64,000 bases of DNA from PALSA-1006 sp041660815 (GTDB lineage: Bacteria > Pseudomonadota > Gammaproteobacteria > Burkholderiales > Gallionellaceae), in contig JBAZVN010000004.1 of assembly GCA_041660815.1 (NCBI GenBank), positions 132,075 through 196,074 of the forward strand, written 5' to 3'. The notes beneath the pieces are model-generated. The model saw only the letters and a program-made list of their open reading frames with translations. It did no database searches and was not told the DNA's origin. The translations under genes and the position numbers were made by a program. Shown here in pieces: positions 44,277 to 52,604 of the stretch. How positions within the stretch are numbered: position 1 is the first letter of the stretch; each line of letters opens with the position of its first letter.

Positions 44277-46667
44277 ATGAGCAGTCCGGTGCAAAACAAT
44301 GTAAGTGACATGGGTGCTCAGTTAGAGTTCACCAAGAGCCTCAATCAAGTCACCAATAAGATTCACGCCACCAACAACATTGATGAAATCATGTTGGATG
44401 TGAGCAAGGATATCTGCAATCTTTTTAATGCCGACCGGATAACAATTTACGTGGTGGGTGAAGATAAAGCCTCACTTGTTTCAAAGGTTAAAACCGGTTT
44501 GAATTCTTTTAAAGATCTCAAGCTGCCGATTGCCGAGCAAAGTATTGCGGGTTTCGCTGCCTTTAATAAAAAACTCTTGAACATTGCTGATGTGTATGAC
44601 GAGCGTGAGTTGGCCTCGTTTAGTGCCTCGTTGCGCTTTTTGCCGGATGTTGATAAACGCACCGGATACCGCACCAAACAAATGCTGGTTGCGCCAATCA
44701 TGGAGGCGAGCAACGCCGAGCTGATTGGGGTGATGCAAATCATCAACAACAAATCGGGAAACTCCTTTCCCGAAATGCTGGAAGAAGGGGCTCGCGAACT
44801 TGCGGAAACGCTGGCAGTAGCGTTACGTCAGCGCCAACAACAAGCGGGAATCGTTAAGACTAAATATGACTATTTGGTTTCGGATGCGGTTATGTCGTCC
44901 GCCGAGTTTGAGCTCGCTACCCGTACAGCACGCCGCAAAGGGGTTGATGTAGAAGATGTCTTAATTGACGAGTTTCAGGTAAAGCCCGCAGCACTGGGCA
45001 AGGCTCTGTCCAGTTTTTTTGGGGTGCCGTATGAGGCCTATCGTGCGGACCGGATTAAGCCGGCTGATCTGCTTAAAAATCTGCGGCGTGAATATGTGGA
45101 GAGCAGTTTTTGGGTTCCTATTGATGATACGCCAGATGGCTTGATTATTTTAACCACCGACCCGGAACGCATTCAAGCTTCGCGCGTTGTTAATAATATT
45201 TTCCCGAAGCACAAACTACTTTTCAGAGTCTGTCCGCAGCGGGAATTTAAAGCCACGCTGGATCTTTTCTACGGCAGTAGTGGCGCTGCAGATGTCACCG
45301 GCAATATGGAAGATATGGGCTCGATGGATGATCTGCTCACCTCCTTGGGCGGGGATGAGGATGAAGAATCCGGCGCAGTTAGCCAGGAAGATGTTAGTGC
45401 GGCGGCGGATAATGAACTTGTTAAACTGGTGAATAAAATCATTGTAGATGCCTACAAAATGGGCGCCTCGGATATTCATATCGAGCCAATGCCAGGCAAA
45501 GGAAAGACGGGCATTCGTTTGCGCAAAGACGGATCATTGCTCAACTACATTGAGGTGCCTGCCACGTACCGCAATGCCCTGATTACCCGCCTGAAGATCA
45601 TGTGTGATCTGGATATTTCCGAAAAACGCCGGCCTCAGGATGGCAAAATTAAATTCAAGAAATTCGGCCCATTGGATATAGAGTTGCGTGTGGCGACCAT
45701 TCCTTCGCAGGGGGGCGTGGAAGACGTGGTGATGCGTATTTTGGCCTCTGGAGAGCCGATTCCTCTGGATAATATGGGCTTTTCGGTGCGCAATCTGGAG
45801 TTGGTTAAAACGACCGTCAGCAAGCCTTATGGGTTGTTTTTCGTGTGCGGACCAACCGGTTCGGGTAAAACCACCACGCTGCATTCAATTTTAAAATATA
45901 TCAATAATCCCGAAACCAAGATTTGGACTGCGGAAGACCCGGTTGAAATTACCCAGAAAGGCTTGCGCCAGGTTCAAATTAATAAGAAAGCAGGCCTGGA
46001 CTTTGCGACGGTGATGCGCGCTTTTTTACGTGCCGACCCGGATGTGATCATGGTGGGTGAAATGCGCGATAAAGAAACTGTGTCAACCGGTATCGAGGCG
46101 TCTCTTACCGGTCACCTGGTGTTCGCCACCTTGCACACCAATAGTGCCCCTGAATCCATCAGTCGCTTGTTGGATATGGGAATGGATCCGTTTAATTTTG
46201 CCGACGCTTTGCTGGGAATTTTGGCGCAACGCCTGGCCAAGCGTTTATGTAAAGACTGCAAAAAACCGCATACCGCCACGCCCGAAGAAATTAAAGCCTT
46301 ACTGGCTGAATATGCCGCCGAGTTGCTGACGACTGAAACATGGAAAAAAGATGCAAATGCTGCCTATAAAGCGTTGTATGCCGAATGGGTCAAATTGTTT
46401 GGAGATGAAAAAGGCCAGATTACTTTGTATGAGCATGTGGGATGCGATAAGTGTTCCGGTACAGGTTATCGGGGGCGGGTAGGCTTGCATGAATTGTTAA
46501 TTGGCACGGACGAAATGAAAAAGGGAATTCAGGGGCATTCTCGAGTTGCGGAATTATTTGCAATTGCACTGGAAGATGGAATGCGCACACTGAAGCAGGA
46601 TGGCATCGAGAAAGTGCTCTTGGGGATTACCGATATTCATCAGGTTCGTTCGGTTTGTATAAAATAA
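44277..46667 (+). CDS. GAF-domain PilB/GspE-type secretion or pilus ATPase
   Basis: A 796-residue hexameric assembly ATPase with an extra sensor. Residues about 15-185 form a GAF domain (ICNLFNADRITIYVVGE, then MLVAPIMEASNAELIGVMQI); then comes a GspE/MshEN-like N-domain (about 190-345) and the motor. Walker A GPTGSGKT has K531, the Asp box WTAEDPVE follows, Walker B DPDVIMVGE has D589 and E595, then the His box GHLVFATLHT. A zinc site C658, C661, C723 and C726 is complete, as in extension ATPases (PilB/GspE) rather than PilT. No other pilus or secretion gene is near. The GAF domain suggests direct regulation by a small molecule, perhaps a cyclic nucleotide. Confidence 0.92.
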   Translation: MSSPVQNNVSDMGAQLEFTKSLNQVTNKIHATNNIDEIMLDVSKDICNLFNADRITIYVVGEDKASLVSKVKTGLNSFKDLKLPIAEQSIAGFAAFNKKLLNIADVYDERELASFSASLRFLPDVDKRTGYRTKQMLVAPIMEASNAELIGVMQIINNKSGNSFPEMLEEGARELAETLAVALRQRQQQAGIVKTKYDYLVSDAVMSSAEFELATRTARRKGVDVEDVLIDEFQVKPAALGKALSSFFGVPYEAYRADRIKPADLLKNLRREYVESSFWVPIDDTPDGLIILTTDPERIQASRVVNNIFPKHKLLFRVCPQREFKATLDLFYGSSGAADVTGNMEDMGSMDDLLTSLGGDEDEESGAVSQEDVSAAADNELVKLVNKIIVDAYKMGASDIHIEPMPGKGKTGIRLRKDGSLLNYIEVPATYRNALITRLKIMCDLDISEKRRPQDGKIKFKKFGPLDIELRVATIPSQGGVEDVVMRILASGEPIPLDNMGFSVRNLELVKTTVSKPYGLFFVCGPTGSGKTTTLHSILKYINNPETKIWTAEDPVEITQKGLRQVQINKKAGLDFATVMRAFLRADPDVIMVGEMRDKETVSTGIEASLTGHLVFATLHTNSAPESISRLLDMGMDPFNFADALLGILAQRLAKRLCKDCKKPHTATPEEIKALLAEYAAELLTTETWKKDANAAYKALYAEWVKLFGDEKGQITLYEHVGCDKCSGTGYRGRVGLHELLIGTDEMKKGIQGHSRVAELFAIALEDGMRTLKQDGIEKVLLGITDIHQVRSVCIK

Positions 46668-46683
46668 TTTTGAGAATTTATCC

Positions 46684-48357
46684 ATGATTGAAAACACCCC
46701 AATATATACCGGCACATCAGTAATAAACGAAGAACCGCTATCGGGAACGTTATTGCCTTCGCGACTGAGTGATTTGAATGAAATTGGCGTGGCGCTTTCC
46801 AGTGAAAAGAACATTAGCAAGTTGCTGGAAAATATCCTGCTCGCGGCAAAAAAAATTACCAATGCCGATGCCGGAACGCTTTACCTGGTTGATACGGATC
46901 TTCAGGTATTAACTTTTGAAATATTGCGCAACGATTCACTTAATATTCAATTGGGCGGCACTACAGGTGAACGTATCCCTTTTTATCCCATTCAGATGTA
47001 TGTCCAAGGCGAACCAAACCTGGCCATGGTGGTTTCCTATTCCGCGCTACGCGGTGAAACAATCAATATTGAAGATGCCTACGTGGCGCAGGGGTTTGAT
47101 TTCTCCGGAACGAAAAATTTTGATGCTAAAACCGGTTACCGTTCTCGTTCGTTTTTGGCGGTCCCCATGCGCAACCATGAACACGAAATCATCGGCGTTT
47201 TGCAGCTTATCAATGCCCTGGATCCCGTCACCAAAGAAGTTGTAGCTTTCACCAAAGATGATCAGCACCTCTTGGAATCACTTGCTTCTCAGGCTGCAAT
47301 TGCCCTGAGTAACCGGCGTCTGATAGAACAACTGGAAAGCCTCTTCGAGTCTTTCATTAGCCTGATAAATACGGCAATCGACGATAAATCTCCCTACACC
47401 GGTGGTCACTGTGCCCGTGTACCTGCGCTCACCATGATGTTGGCTGAAGCGGTGAGTCGTGCCTCGGGCGAATCGGAGATGCACGGTTTTGAGCTGTCCG
47501 ATAAAGAAAAATACGAACTAAAAATTGCCGCGCTCCTGCACGATTGTGGAAAAATTACAACACCGGTGCATGTGGTGGATAAAGCGACCAAACTGCAAAC
47601 CATTTTTGACCGGATTCATCTGGTGGATACTCGCTTTGAAGTACTTAAGCGCGATGCAGAAATTGCCGCTCTGCGTGCGCAGTTGGATGCGGGCGGAGAT
47701 CCGGAGTTGATAAATCAAGCCCGACAGGCGGCGGTAGAATTAATTAAGAAGCTGGATGACGACCGGAATTTTTTACGCCAATGCAATCTGGGGTCGGAAA
47801 GAATGGGCGATGCAGATTTGGAGCGGGTTCTTAATATTGCAAAATATGTGTGGCGCAATGAAGCTGGGGTAGAGGCCAGTTTCCTGAGCAAGGATGAAGT
47901 GGATAATTTGACCATTCGCGCCGGAACGTTAACGGCTGAAGAGCGTGAAATTATCAATCACCATATCGTGGTGACTATCAAAATGCTGGAATCGTTACCC
48001 TGGCCAAAACATTTAAAAAATGTGCCGGAGTACGCGGGGGGACACCATGAGCGCATGGATGGAAAAGGATATCCGCGCGGGTTGAAACGCGAGCAAATGT
48101 CGATTCAGGCGCGCATCATGGGAATAGCCGATATCTTCGAGGCGCTTACTGCCAAAGATCGCCCCTATAAAGACGGTAAAACACTGACCGAGTCCTTGAC
48201 GATATTGGGTAAGCTTAAAGAGGGCGGGCACATTGATCCGGAGCTGTTTGATATTTTTATTCGTGAAAAAGTGTATCTGACCTATGCCCGCCAGTATATC
48301 GACCTGTCGCAAATTGATGAGGTCGATGTGTCAAAAATTCCGGGCTATATTCCCTAG
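46684..48357 (+). CDS. GAF-HD-GYP protein, probable c-di-GMP phosphodiesterase
   Basis: A 557-residue soluble protein. A GAF domain covers about residues 22-210 (ITNADAGTLYLVDTDLQ, then RSFLAVPMRNHEHEIIGVLQLINA). The HD-GYP module follows: the HD pair is H286-D287 in LLHDCGKITTP and the GYP motif HHERMDGKGYP starts at H454. Both are intact, so degradation of c-di-GMP is likely. The spacing between HD and HHE is about 165 residues against roughly 60 in the common form: an extra helical block near 298-400 (DRIHLVDTRFEVLKRDAE and onward) is inserted. It lies 16 bases after the GAF-ATPase gene; both carry related GAF domains. Confidence 0.93.
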   Translation: MIENTPIYTGTSVINEEPLSGTLLPSRLSDLNEIGVALSSEKNISKLLENILLAAKKITNADAGTLYLVDTDLQVLTFEILRNDSLNIQLGGTTGERIPFYPIQMYVQGEPNLAMVVSYSALRGETINIEDAYVAQGFDFSGTKNFDAKTGYRSRSFLAVPMRNHEHEIIGVLQLINALDPVTKEVVAFTKDDQHLLESLASQAAIALSNRRLIEQLESLFESFISLINTAIDDKSPYTGGHCARVPALTMMLAEAVSRASGESEMHGFELSDKEKYELKIAALLHDCGKITTPVHVVDKATKLQTIFDRIHLVDTRFEVLKRDAEIAALRAQLDAGGDPELINQARQAAVELIKKLDDDRNFLRQCNLGSERMGDADLERVLNIAKYVWRNEAGVEASFLSKDEVDNLTIRAGTLTAEEREIINHHIVVTIKMLESLPWPKHLKNVPEYAGGHHERMDGKGYPRGLKREQMSIQARIMGIADIFEALTAKDRPYKDGKTLTESLTILGKLKEGGHIDPELFDIFIREKVYLTYARQYIDLSQIDEVDVSKIPGYIP

Positions 48358-48510
48358 CAGGTTACGCCTAAAATTTTCATTTTACCGAATTCGAAATTTT
48401 CGGAATACGCCATCTAATTCGTCATTCAAACCGCGAAATTTATCATGGAAGCGATATACTACTAACCTGAATAAATTCTTTGTAGTTAGATTAAATCCCT
48501 GGGGAATATC

Positions 48511-49449
48511 ATGAGCAAAGTGCTGCTGGTAGATGATGAACAAAACGTTCTTAATGCGCTGCGCCGCGAATTGAGAGAGTACTTTGAAATCGAAACGTTT
48601 GATAATCCGTTGATGGCATTAGAGCATTGCCGCCATGAGCAATTTGATTTGGTGGTGGCGGATTATAAAATGCCGGAAATGAACGGTATTGAGTTCCTGA
48701 AAAAATTCGGTGAGTTGCAGCCGGATGCTTCGCGAATTGTGCTCAGCGGTGAAGCGGATATTGACGCGTTAATTCGCACCATCAATGAAACGCATATCTA
48801 TCGATTTCTCGCCAAGCCGTGGGAAAAGGCTGAATTGCTTTCCAGTATTCAGCAGGCCTTGGCGTATCGTGCAGCCATATTAAATAGTCGTTCTTCGGCA
48901 AATGCATCACCCGGCACGCGCGCAGCTGTATCACGAGAGCAGACGCCATATAGAATTGTACTGGCCGAAAGTGACATGCACCTGCAGGCAATTATGTCGC
49001 GTGGATTGACAGAGGAAAGCGGTCAATCCACGCTTTACGGTGCGATGCAGCAAGAATTGCATCACTCTGCTGAATCGGAAAAGTTTGCGTGTGTAGTAGA
49101 AGTATTCCGCACAGGACGGGATGTTTTGCAACATATGGAGAGTAACCGCTGCGATTTGATTATCGCCGCACAAACCTTGCAGGACATGGATGGTATCCAG
49201 TTGCTTCGTCAGATGCGCCAGATTATTCCTGATGCCGCACGTATTTTGATCAGCAATGATCCGAACAAAACTTTGTTATCTCAAGCCATTAATGAAGCCG
49301 AGGTGCAAAACGTGTTGCAGTTGCATTGGAGTAATTATGAGCTGCGAGCGGATGTGCGACGTCAGGCATGGAATATTTACCAGTTAAAGACGGCTTCGAT
49401 TCAGGCATTAGCCGCACGTGATATTCAAATACAGGGTGCTAAAAATTAA
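48511..49449 (+). CDS. Two-receiver response regulator, second receiver degenerate
   Basis: A 312-residue protein made of two receiver domains with no output domain. The first (1-120) is complete: D8 and D9 (LLVDDE), phosphoacceptor D51 (ADYKMPEM), switch Ser near 79 and K102 (AKPW), and resembles the receivers of RpfG-type regulators. The second (about 150-285) has lost the key residues: A220 stands where D51 would be, L271 where K102 would be, and the acid pair is ES. It is probably a protein-interaction or dimerisation module. A 153-base gap separates it from the HD-GYP gene, so it may have its own promoter. A partner kinase is not in the window. Confidence 0.9.
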   Translation: MSKVLLVDDEQNVLNALRRELREYFEIETFDNPLMALEHCRHEQFDLVVADYKMPEMNGIEFLKKFGELQPDASRIVLSGEADIDALIRTINETHIYRFLAKPWEKAELLSSIQQALAYRAAILNSRSSANASPGTRAAVSREQTPYRIVLAESDMHLQAIMSRGLTEESGQSTLYGAMQQELHHSAESEKFACVVEVFRTGRDVLQHMESNRCDLIIAAQTLQDMDGIQLLRQMRQIIPDAARILISNDPNKTLLSQAINEAEVQNVLQLHWSNYELRADVRRQAWNIYQLKTASIQALAARDIQIQGAKN

Positions 49450-49520
49450 TTTACTTCGCGATGCTGCGTCCTAATTTTTTGATCGCGCCTTGCCTGACTT
49501 CGTAAATTAAATTTTTAGGG
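49441..49520. repeat. MITE-like repeat, short reversed copy
   Basis: The reverse complement of this stretch matches the element at 27349-27491, including the ggcaaggcgcga block, the aaaaaattaggacgcagcat block and the cgcgaagtaaatt end, but lacks the roughly 45-base internal segment. It lies between the response regulator gene and the convergent folB. A further 19-base copy of its left part (tttacttcgcgatgccgcg, one mismatch) begins at 49527 and forms the 3' end of folB. Confidence 0.72.
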
Positions 49521-49527
49521 ATTATAT

Positions 49528-49884
49528 TTACTTCGCGATGCCGCGTTGGATGCAAATTCCCACCATCTTGCTGCCGCGTATAGCTTGCAGCTTGGCAACA
49601 CTGACTTTGACCCAGGGTGTTTTAAATTCCACCATCAAAATTTGTGCGATATGTTCGGCCAACGCTTCAAGCAAATTGAAGTGGCGGCTGGTCAATTCGC
49701 TTTGAATGCGCCGCACGATGTCGGCGTAATTCAGCGCGTCGTCGATGTTGTCGGTCGCACAGGCGCGACTATCCGGTAAGGCAATTTCCAAGTCGATTTG
49801 CAGAGGTTGGGGGACGCGTTTTTCCCATTCATATACACCGATAAGTGTGTCTATTTTGAGTTCGCGTAGAAAGATAATATCCAT
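49528..49884 (-). CDS. folB: Dihydroneopterin aldolase
   Basis: Folate pathway enzyme that cleaves dihydroneopterin to 6-hydroxymethyl-dihydropterin and glycolaldehyde. A 118-residue single domain with the usual start (MDIIFLRELKIDTLIGVYEWE), the catalytic Glu in GVYEWEKR near residue 20, NYADIV near 69 and the VSVAKLQAIRG end, where Lys is the second catalytic residue. The last six residues (RGIAK and stop) are encoded by sequence nearly identical to the neighbouring repeat. It is divergent from plsY, the common betaproteobacterial arrangement. Confidence 0.93.
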   Translation of the reverse strand: MDIIFLRELKIDTLIGVYEWEKRVPQPLQIDLEIALPDSRACATDNIDDALNYADIVRRIQSELTSRHFNLLEALAEHIAQILMVEFKTPWVKVSVAKLQAIRGSKMVGICIQRGIAK

Positions 49885-49959
49885 AAAGTTTTAGGTGCGG
49901 TTTGGTTAATGTGAAGGCATTCGGGTAAAATTCGCGGTTTGTATTTTAAGGTATTCCAC

Positions 49960-50595
49960 ATGATGACCCTAGTATTTGTTGTGCTTGCCTATCTATTGGG
50001 CTCGGTTTCTTTTGCGGTATTAATGAGTAAAGCATTTGGTTTGGCAGATCCGCGTTCCTATGGCTCCGGCAATCCCGGTGCAACCAATGTGTTGCGCAGT
50101 GGTAAAAAAGCCGCAGCCGCGCTAACCTTATTGGGCGATGCAGCCAAAGGCTGGCTGGCGGTATTTTTAGCCATCAAATTTGCACCGCATGACGGGCAGG
50201 GGCTGTTATTGGTGGCTCTGGTTGCGCTGGCGGTATTTCTGGGGCATGTGTTCCCGATATTTCTCAAGTTTCAGGGGGGTAAGGGGGTGGCAACTGCATT
50301 GGGCGTGTTGCTGGCTTTAAATGTGTGGATGGGCTTGGCCGTGCTGGGAACCTGGCTATTGGTGGCGGTGCTGTTTAGATATTCATCGCTGTCGGCATTG
50401 CTGGCGGCGGTTGCCGCGCCGATTTATGCAATGCTGTTTCATCTGCGTCCCGAATTGGTTTTGGCTACGGCTATTATGTCCATCTTGTTGATTTGGAGGC
50501 ATAAAACTAATATCCATAATTTAATGTCAGGCAAAGAAAGCAGGATCGGTAGCAAGAAAAAAGCTGCCCAGCCTGCAACGGAAAAATCGGAATAA
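49960..50595 (+). CDS. plsY: Acyl-phosphate glycerol-3-phosphate acyltransferase
   Basis: Membrane enzyme that starts phospholipid synthesis by moving the acyl group from acyl phosphate to glycerol-3-phosphate. Five or so hydrophobic helices are seen. The three conserved loops are present: GSGNPGATNVLRSGKK near residues 34-49, GHVFPIFLKFQGGKGVATALG near 97-117 and the C-terminal IWRHKTNIHNLMSGKE. Start choice is between tandem ATGs at 49960 and 49963. The protein ends with a basic tail of about 18 residues. Confidence 0.94.
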   Translation: MMTLVFVVLAYLLGSVSFAVLMSKAFGLADPRSYGSGNPGATNVLRSGKKAAAALTLLGDAAKGWLAVFLAIKFAPHDGQGLLLVALVALAVFLGHVFPIFLKFQGGKGVATALGVLLALNVWMGLAVLGTWLLVAVLFRYSSLSALLAAVAAPIYAMLFHLRPELVLATAIMSILLIWRHKTNIHNLMSGKESRIGSKKKAAQPATEKSE

Positions 50596-50603
50596 ATTCC
50601 GGT

Positions 50604-51329
50604 TTATTCACCCTTGGATGCGCTCAGCATTACCATTTGCGTTGCATCCAAGTAGCACCATTCGCCTTCCGTTAAACCCAAGGCGGCAAGTGTAAGTTGT
50701 CCGATCTGTGATCGGTTAAGGCTGGCACAATGATTTCCAGCGGCGGCTAGCATGCGCTTTACCTGATGATATTTTCCCTGTTCCAACACAATCTCCAATT
50801 GATTTTCGCCCAGTTTGTTGCATATCAGTGCCGCCAGAGGTGCTGGTTCGTCGTGCAACTTTACTCCGCCCAACAATTTTTGAATCAGCGCGTCACTTAC
50901 CGGTTCGGCAGTGGTGGCCACATAAACTTTTGGAATATGGCTTTTGGGAGAAGATTGCGCATGTATAAATGCGCCGTCATCCGACATTAGCAATAAGCCG
51001 GTGGTGTCGTGATCCAGACGTCCTACTGGTTGTACATCGCGATGCAAGAATTGCTCGGGTAACAGACTGAGTACGCCGGGATGATGGCTGGGTTTGCGTG
51101 AACATTCATAATCAGCGGGCTTATTAACAGCCAGATAAACATGTTCGCGAAATAGCCAGATTTCGTCATACACTTGAAAGGTCAAGTTAGCCGGATCAAA
51201 CTCGCTGCGGTAGTCCCCAACCACTTCTCCGTTAATGCTGACTTTGCCCGATTCAATCAACTCGCGACACCACTTGCGTGCGCCAAATCCCTGAGATTGC
51301 AGGATACGATCTAAAGATAATTTTTTCAT
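50604..51329 (-). CDS. rsuA: 16S rRNA pseudouridine synthase, RsuA type
   Basis: A 241-residue RsuA/RluB/RluE-family enzyme that isomerises uridine in ribosomal RNA, probably U516 of 16S rRNA. The N-terminal S4-like domain reads LDRILQSQGFGARKWCRELI near residues 5-24. The catalytic motif is GRLDHDTTGLLLMSDDG near 104-120, with the nucleophilic Asp in RLD. The C-terminal QGKYHQVKRMLAAAGN motif is typical of the family. I chose the ATG at 51329; an upstream in-frame start at 51368 would add 13 hydrophobic residues not seen in the family. It is convergent with plsY. Confidence 0.85.
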   Translation of the reverse strand: MKKLSLDRILQSQGFGARKWCRELIESGKVSINGEVVGDYRSEFDPANLTFQVYDEIWLFREHVYLAVNKPADYECSRKPSHHPGVLSLLPEQFLHRDVQPVGRLDHDTTGLLLMSDDGAFIHAQSSPKSHIPKVYVATTAEPVSDALIQKLLGGVKLHDEPAPLAALICNKLGENQLEIVLEQGKYHQVKRMLAAAGNHCASLNRSQIGQLTLAALGLTEGEWCYLDATQMVMLSASKGE

Positions 51330-51407
51330 TGCACAAATGTAGCAGAGGATGTGTTTTTTTAAAAGCATGCCCTGTTAAACTGCGCAAAATTTTTGAAATC
51401 CCCGCAG

Positions 51408-52568
51408 ATGAGTATCGATCACCCGATTGGCAAAAAAACTACTCCGAGTACGGCACTCATTATCGGTGCCGGTATAGCCGGTTGTGCGGCTGCCCACGCG
51501 CTGGCGCAACGCGGTATCAGTGTTACGCTGGTGGATCGCGCTGAAACTTTGGCTGGTGGCGCATCGGGTAATCCGCGCGGTATTTTGTACGCACGCTTTA
51601 CCGCTGCCAATCAGGCATTGCAACATTTTGTGCTTGCTGCCTATCGCCATGCGCTGGCGCTGTTGGATGACGTGCTGCCGGTTGACGGCATTAATCGTGC
51701 TGAATGTGGCTTGCTGCAATTGGCTTGTAATGCGGCTGAAGTTAAACGCATGGCAAATCTTGCCCGGCAATCCTGGCCCGGGCAGTTTATGCAATTTGTC
51801 GATGCTGAGCAAGCATCGCAACTCGCCGGAATACCCATGAAATTCGGCGGATTGTGGTTTCCCTCCGGCGGCTGGGTTGTGCCGTCCAAGTGGTGTGAAA
51901 AGATGATCAGTGATAAGCACATCGTTACCCGTTTGGGGCATGATGTAGATCGTTTAGAAAAAATCGAATCGGGATGGAGCGTTAGCGGGTTCAAGGAGAA
52001 CGGAGAGGTATGGTCGACCGAGGCCGAGGTGGTGCTGGTGTGTAACGCCTATTCAGCAAAAAAACTAGCGCAGTTTGCGCGATTTCCGCTTATGCCGGTA
52101 CGCGGTCAAATTACTGAACCGGCATCAACCGCAGCCAGTGAAGAGTTACTGATTGTGGTTTGTGGTGAGGGTTATTGCGCACCGGCAGCGGCAGGTGTGC
52201 ACGTGATCGGTGCCACGCATGCGTTTAATGATGAGTCTATTGAAGTGCGCAGCATTGATCATAATGAGAATCTGGCCAAACTTTCCACCTACTCTCCGGC
52301 TTTATTTCAAGCCATTCGTGGAGAAAGTAGTACTAAAGAATTAAGCGGCAGAGCCGCAACGCGCTGTTCGGCGCCCGGGTCAATGCCGTTGGTGGGGAAA
52401 GTACAAGACGGTTTGTATTGTAGTCTCGCCCACGGCACGCGCGGTTTGTTGAGTGCCGGCTTGTCCGCAGAAGTCTTGGCGGCGCAAATTTGCGGTCAGT
52501 TGGCACCGCTTCACGCCGAGATAATTGATGCACTTGCACCATTGCCAAGAGTGCGCAATAAAGGTTAA
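51408..52568 (+). CDS. FAD-dependent oxidoreductase, MnmC C-terminal domain type
   Basis: A DAO-type flavoprotein of 386 residues. The FAD-binding GAGIAGCAAAHALAQRGI is near residues 20-37. The GASGNPRGILYARFT segment near 51-65 is typical of the oxidoreductase half of MnmC, which removes the carboxymethyl group from cmnm5s2U34 of tRNA. The methyltransferase half (MnmD) present in E. coli MnmC is missing, so this is a stand-alone oxidoreductase. A different methyltransferase follows 36 bases later but belongs to another family. A generic FAD oxidoreductase cannot be excluded. The ATG at 51408 fits the family start. Confidence 0.75.
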   Translation: MSIDHPIGKKTTPSTALIIGAGIAGCAAAHALAQRGISVTLVDRAETLAGGASGNPRGILYARFTAANQALQHFVLAAYRHALALLDDVLPVDGINRAECGLLQLACNAAEVKRMANLARQSWPGQFMQFVDAEQASQLAGIPMKFGGLWFPSGGWVVPSKWCEKMISDKHIVTRLGHDVDRLEKIESGWSVSGFKENGEVWSTEAEVVLVCNAYSAKKLAQFARFPLMPVRGQITEPASTAASEELLIVVCGEGYCAPAAAGVHVIGATHAFNDESIEVRSIDHNENLAKLSTYSPALFQAIRGESSTKELSGRAATRCSAPGSMPLVGKVQDGLYCSLAHGTRGLLSAGLSAEVLAAQICGQLAPLHAEIIDALAPLPRVRNKG

Positions 52569-52604
52569 GGTTGCGCTTATAAAAAACCTCCATTCAAAAT
52601 TAAA

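Noticed and set aside
44277..46667. Complete type II secretion or type IV pilus operon
   Set aside because: Only the ATPase is present; no pilin, platform, prepilin peptidase or secretin genes flank it.
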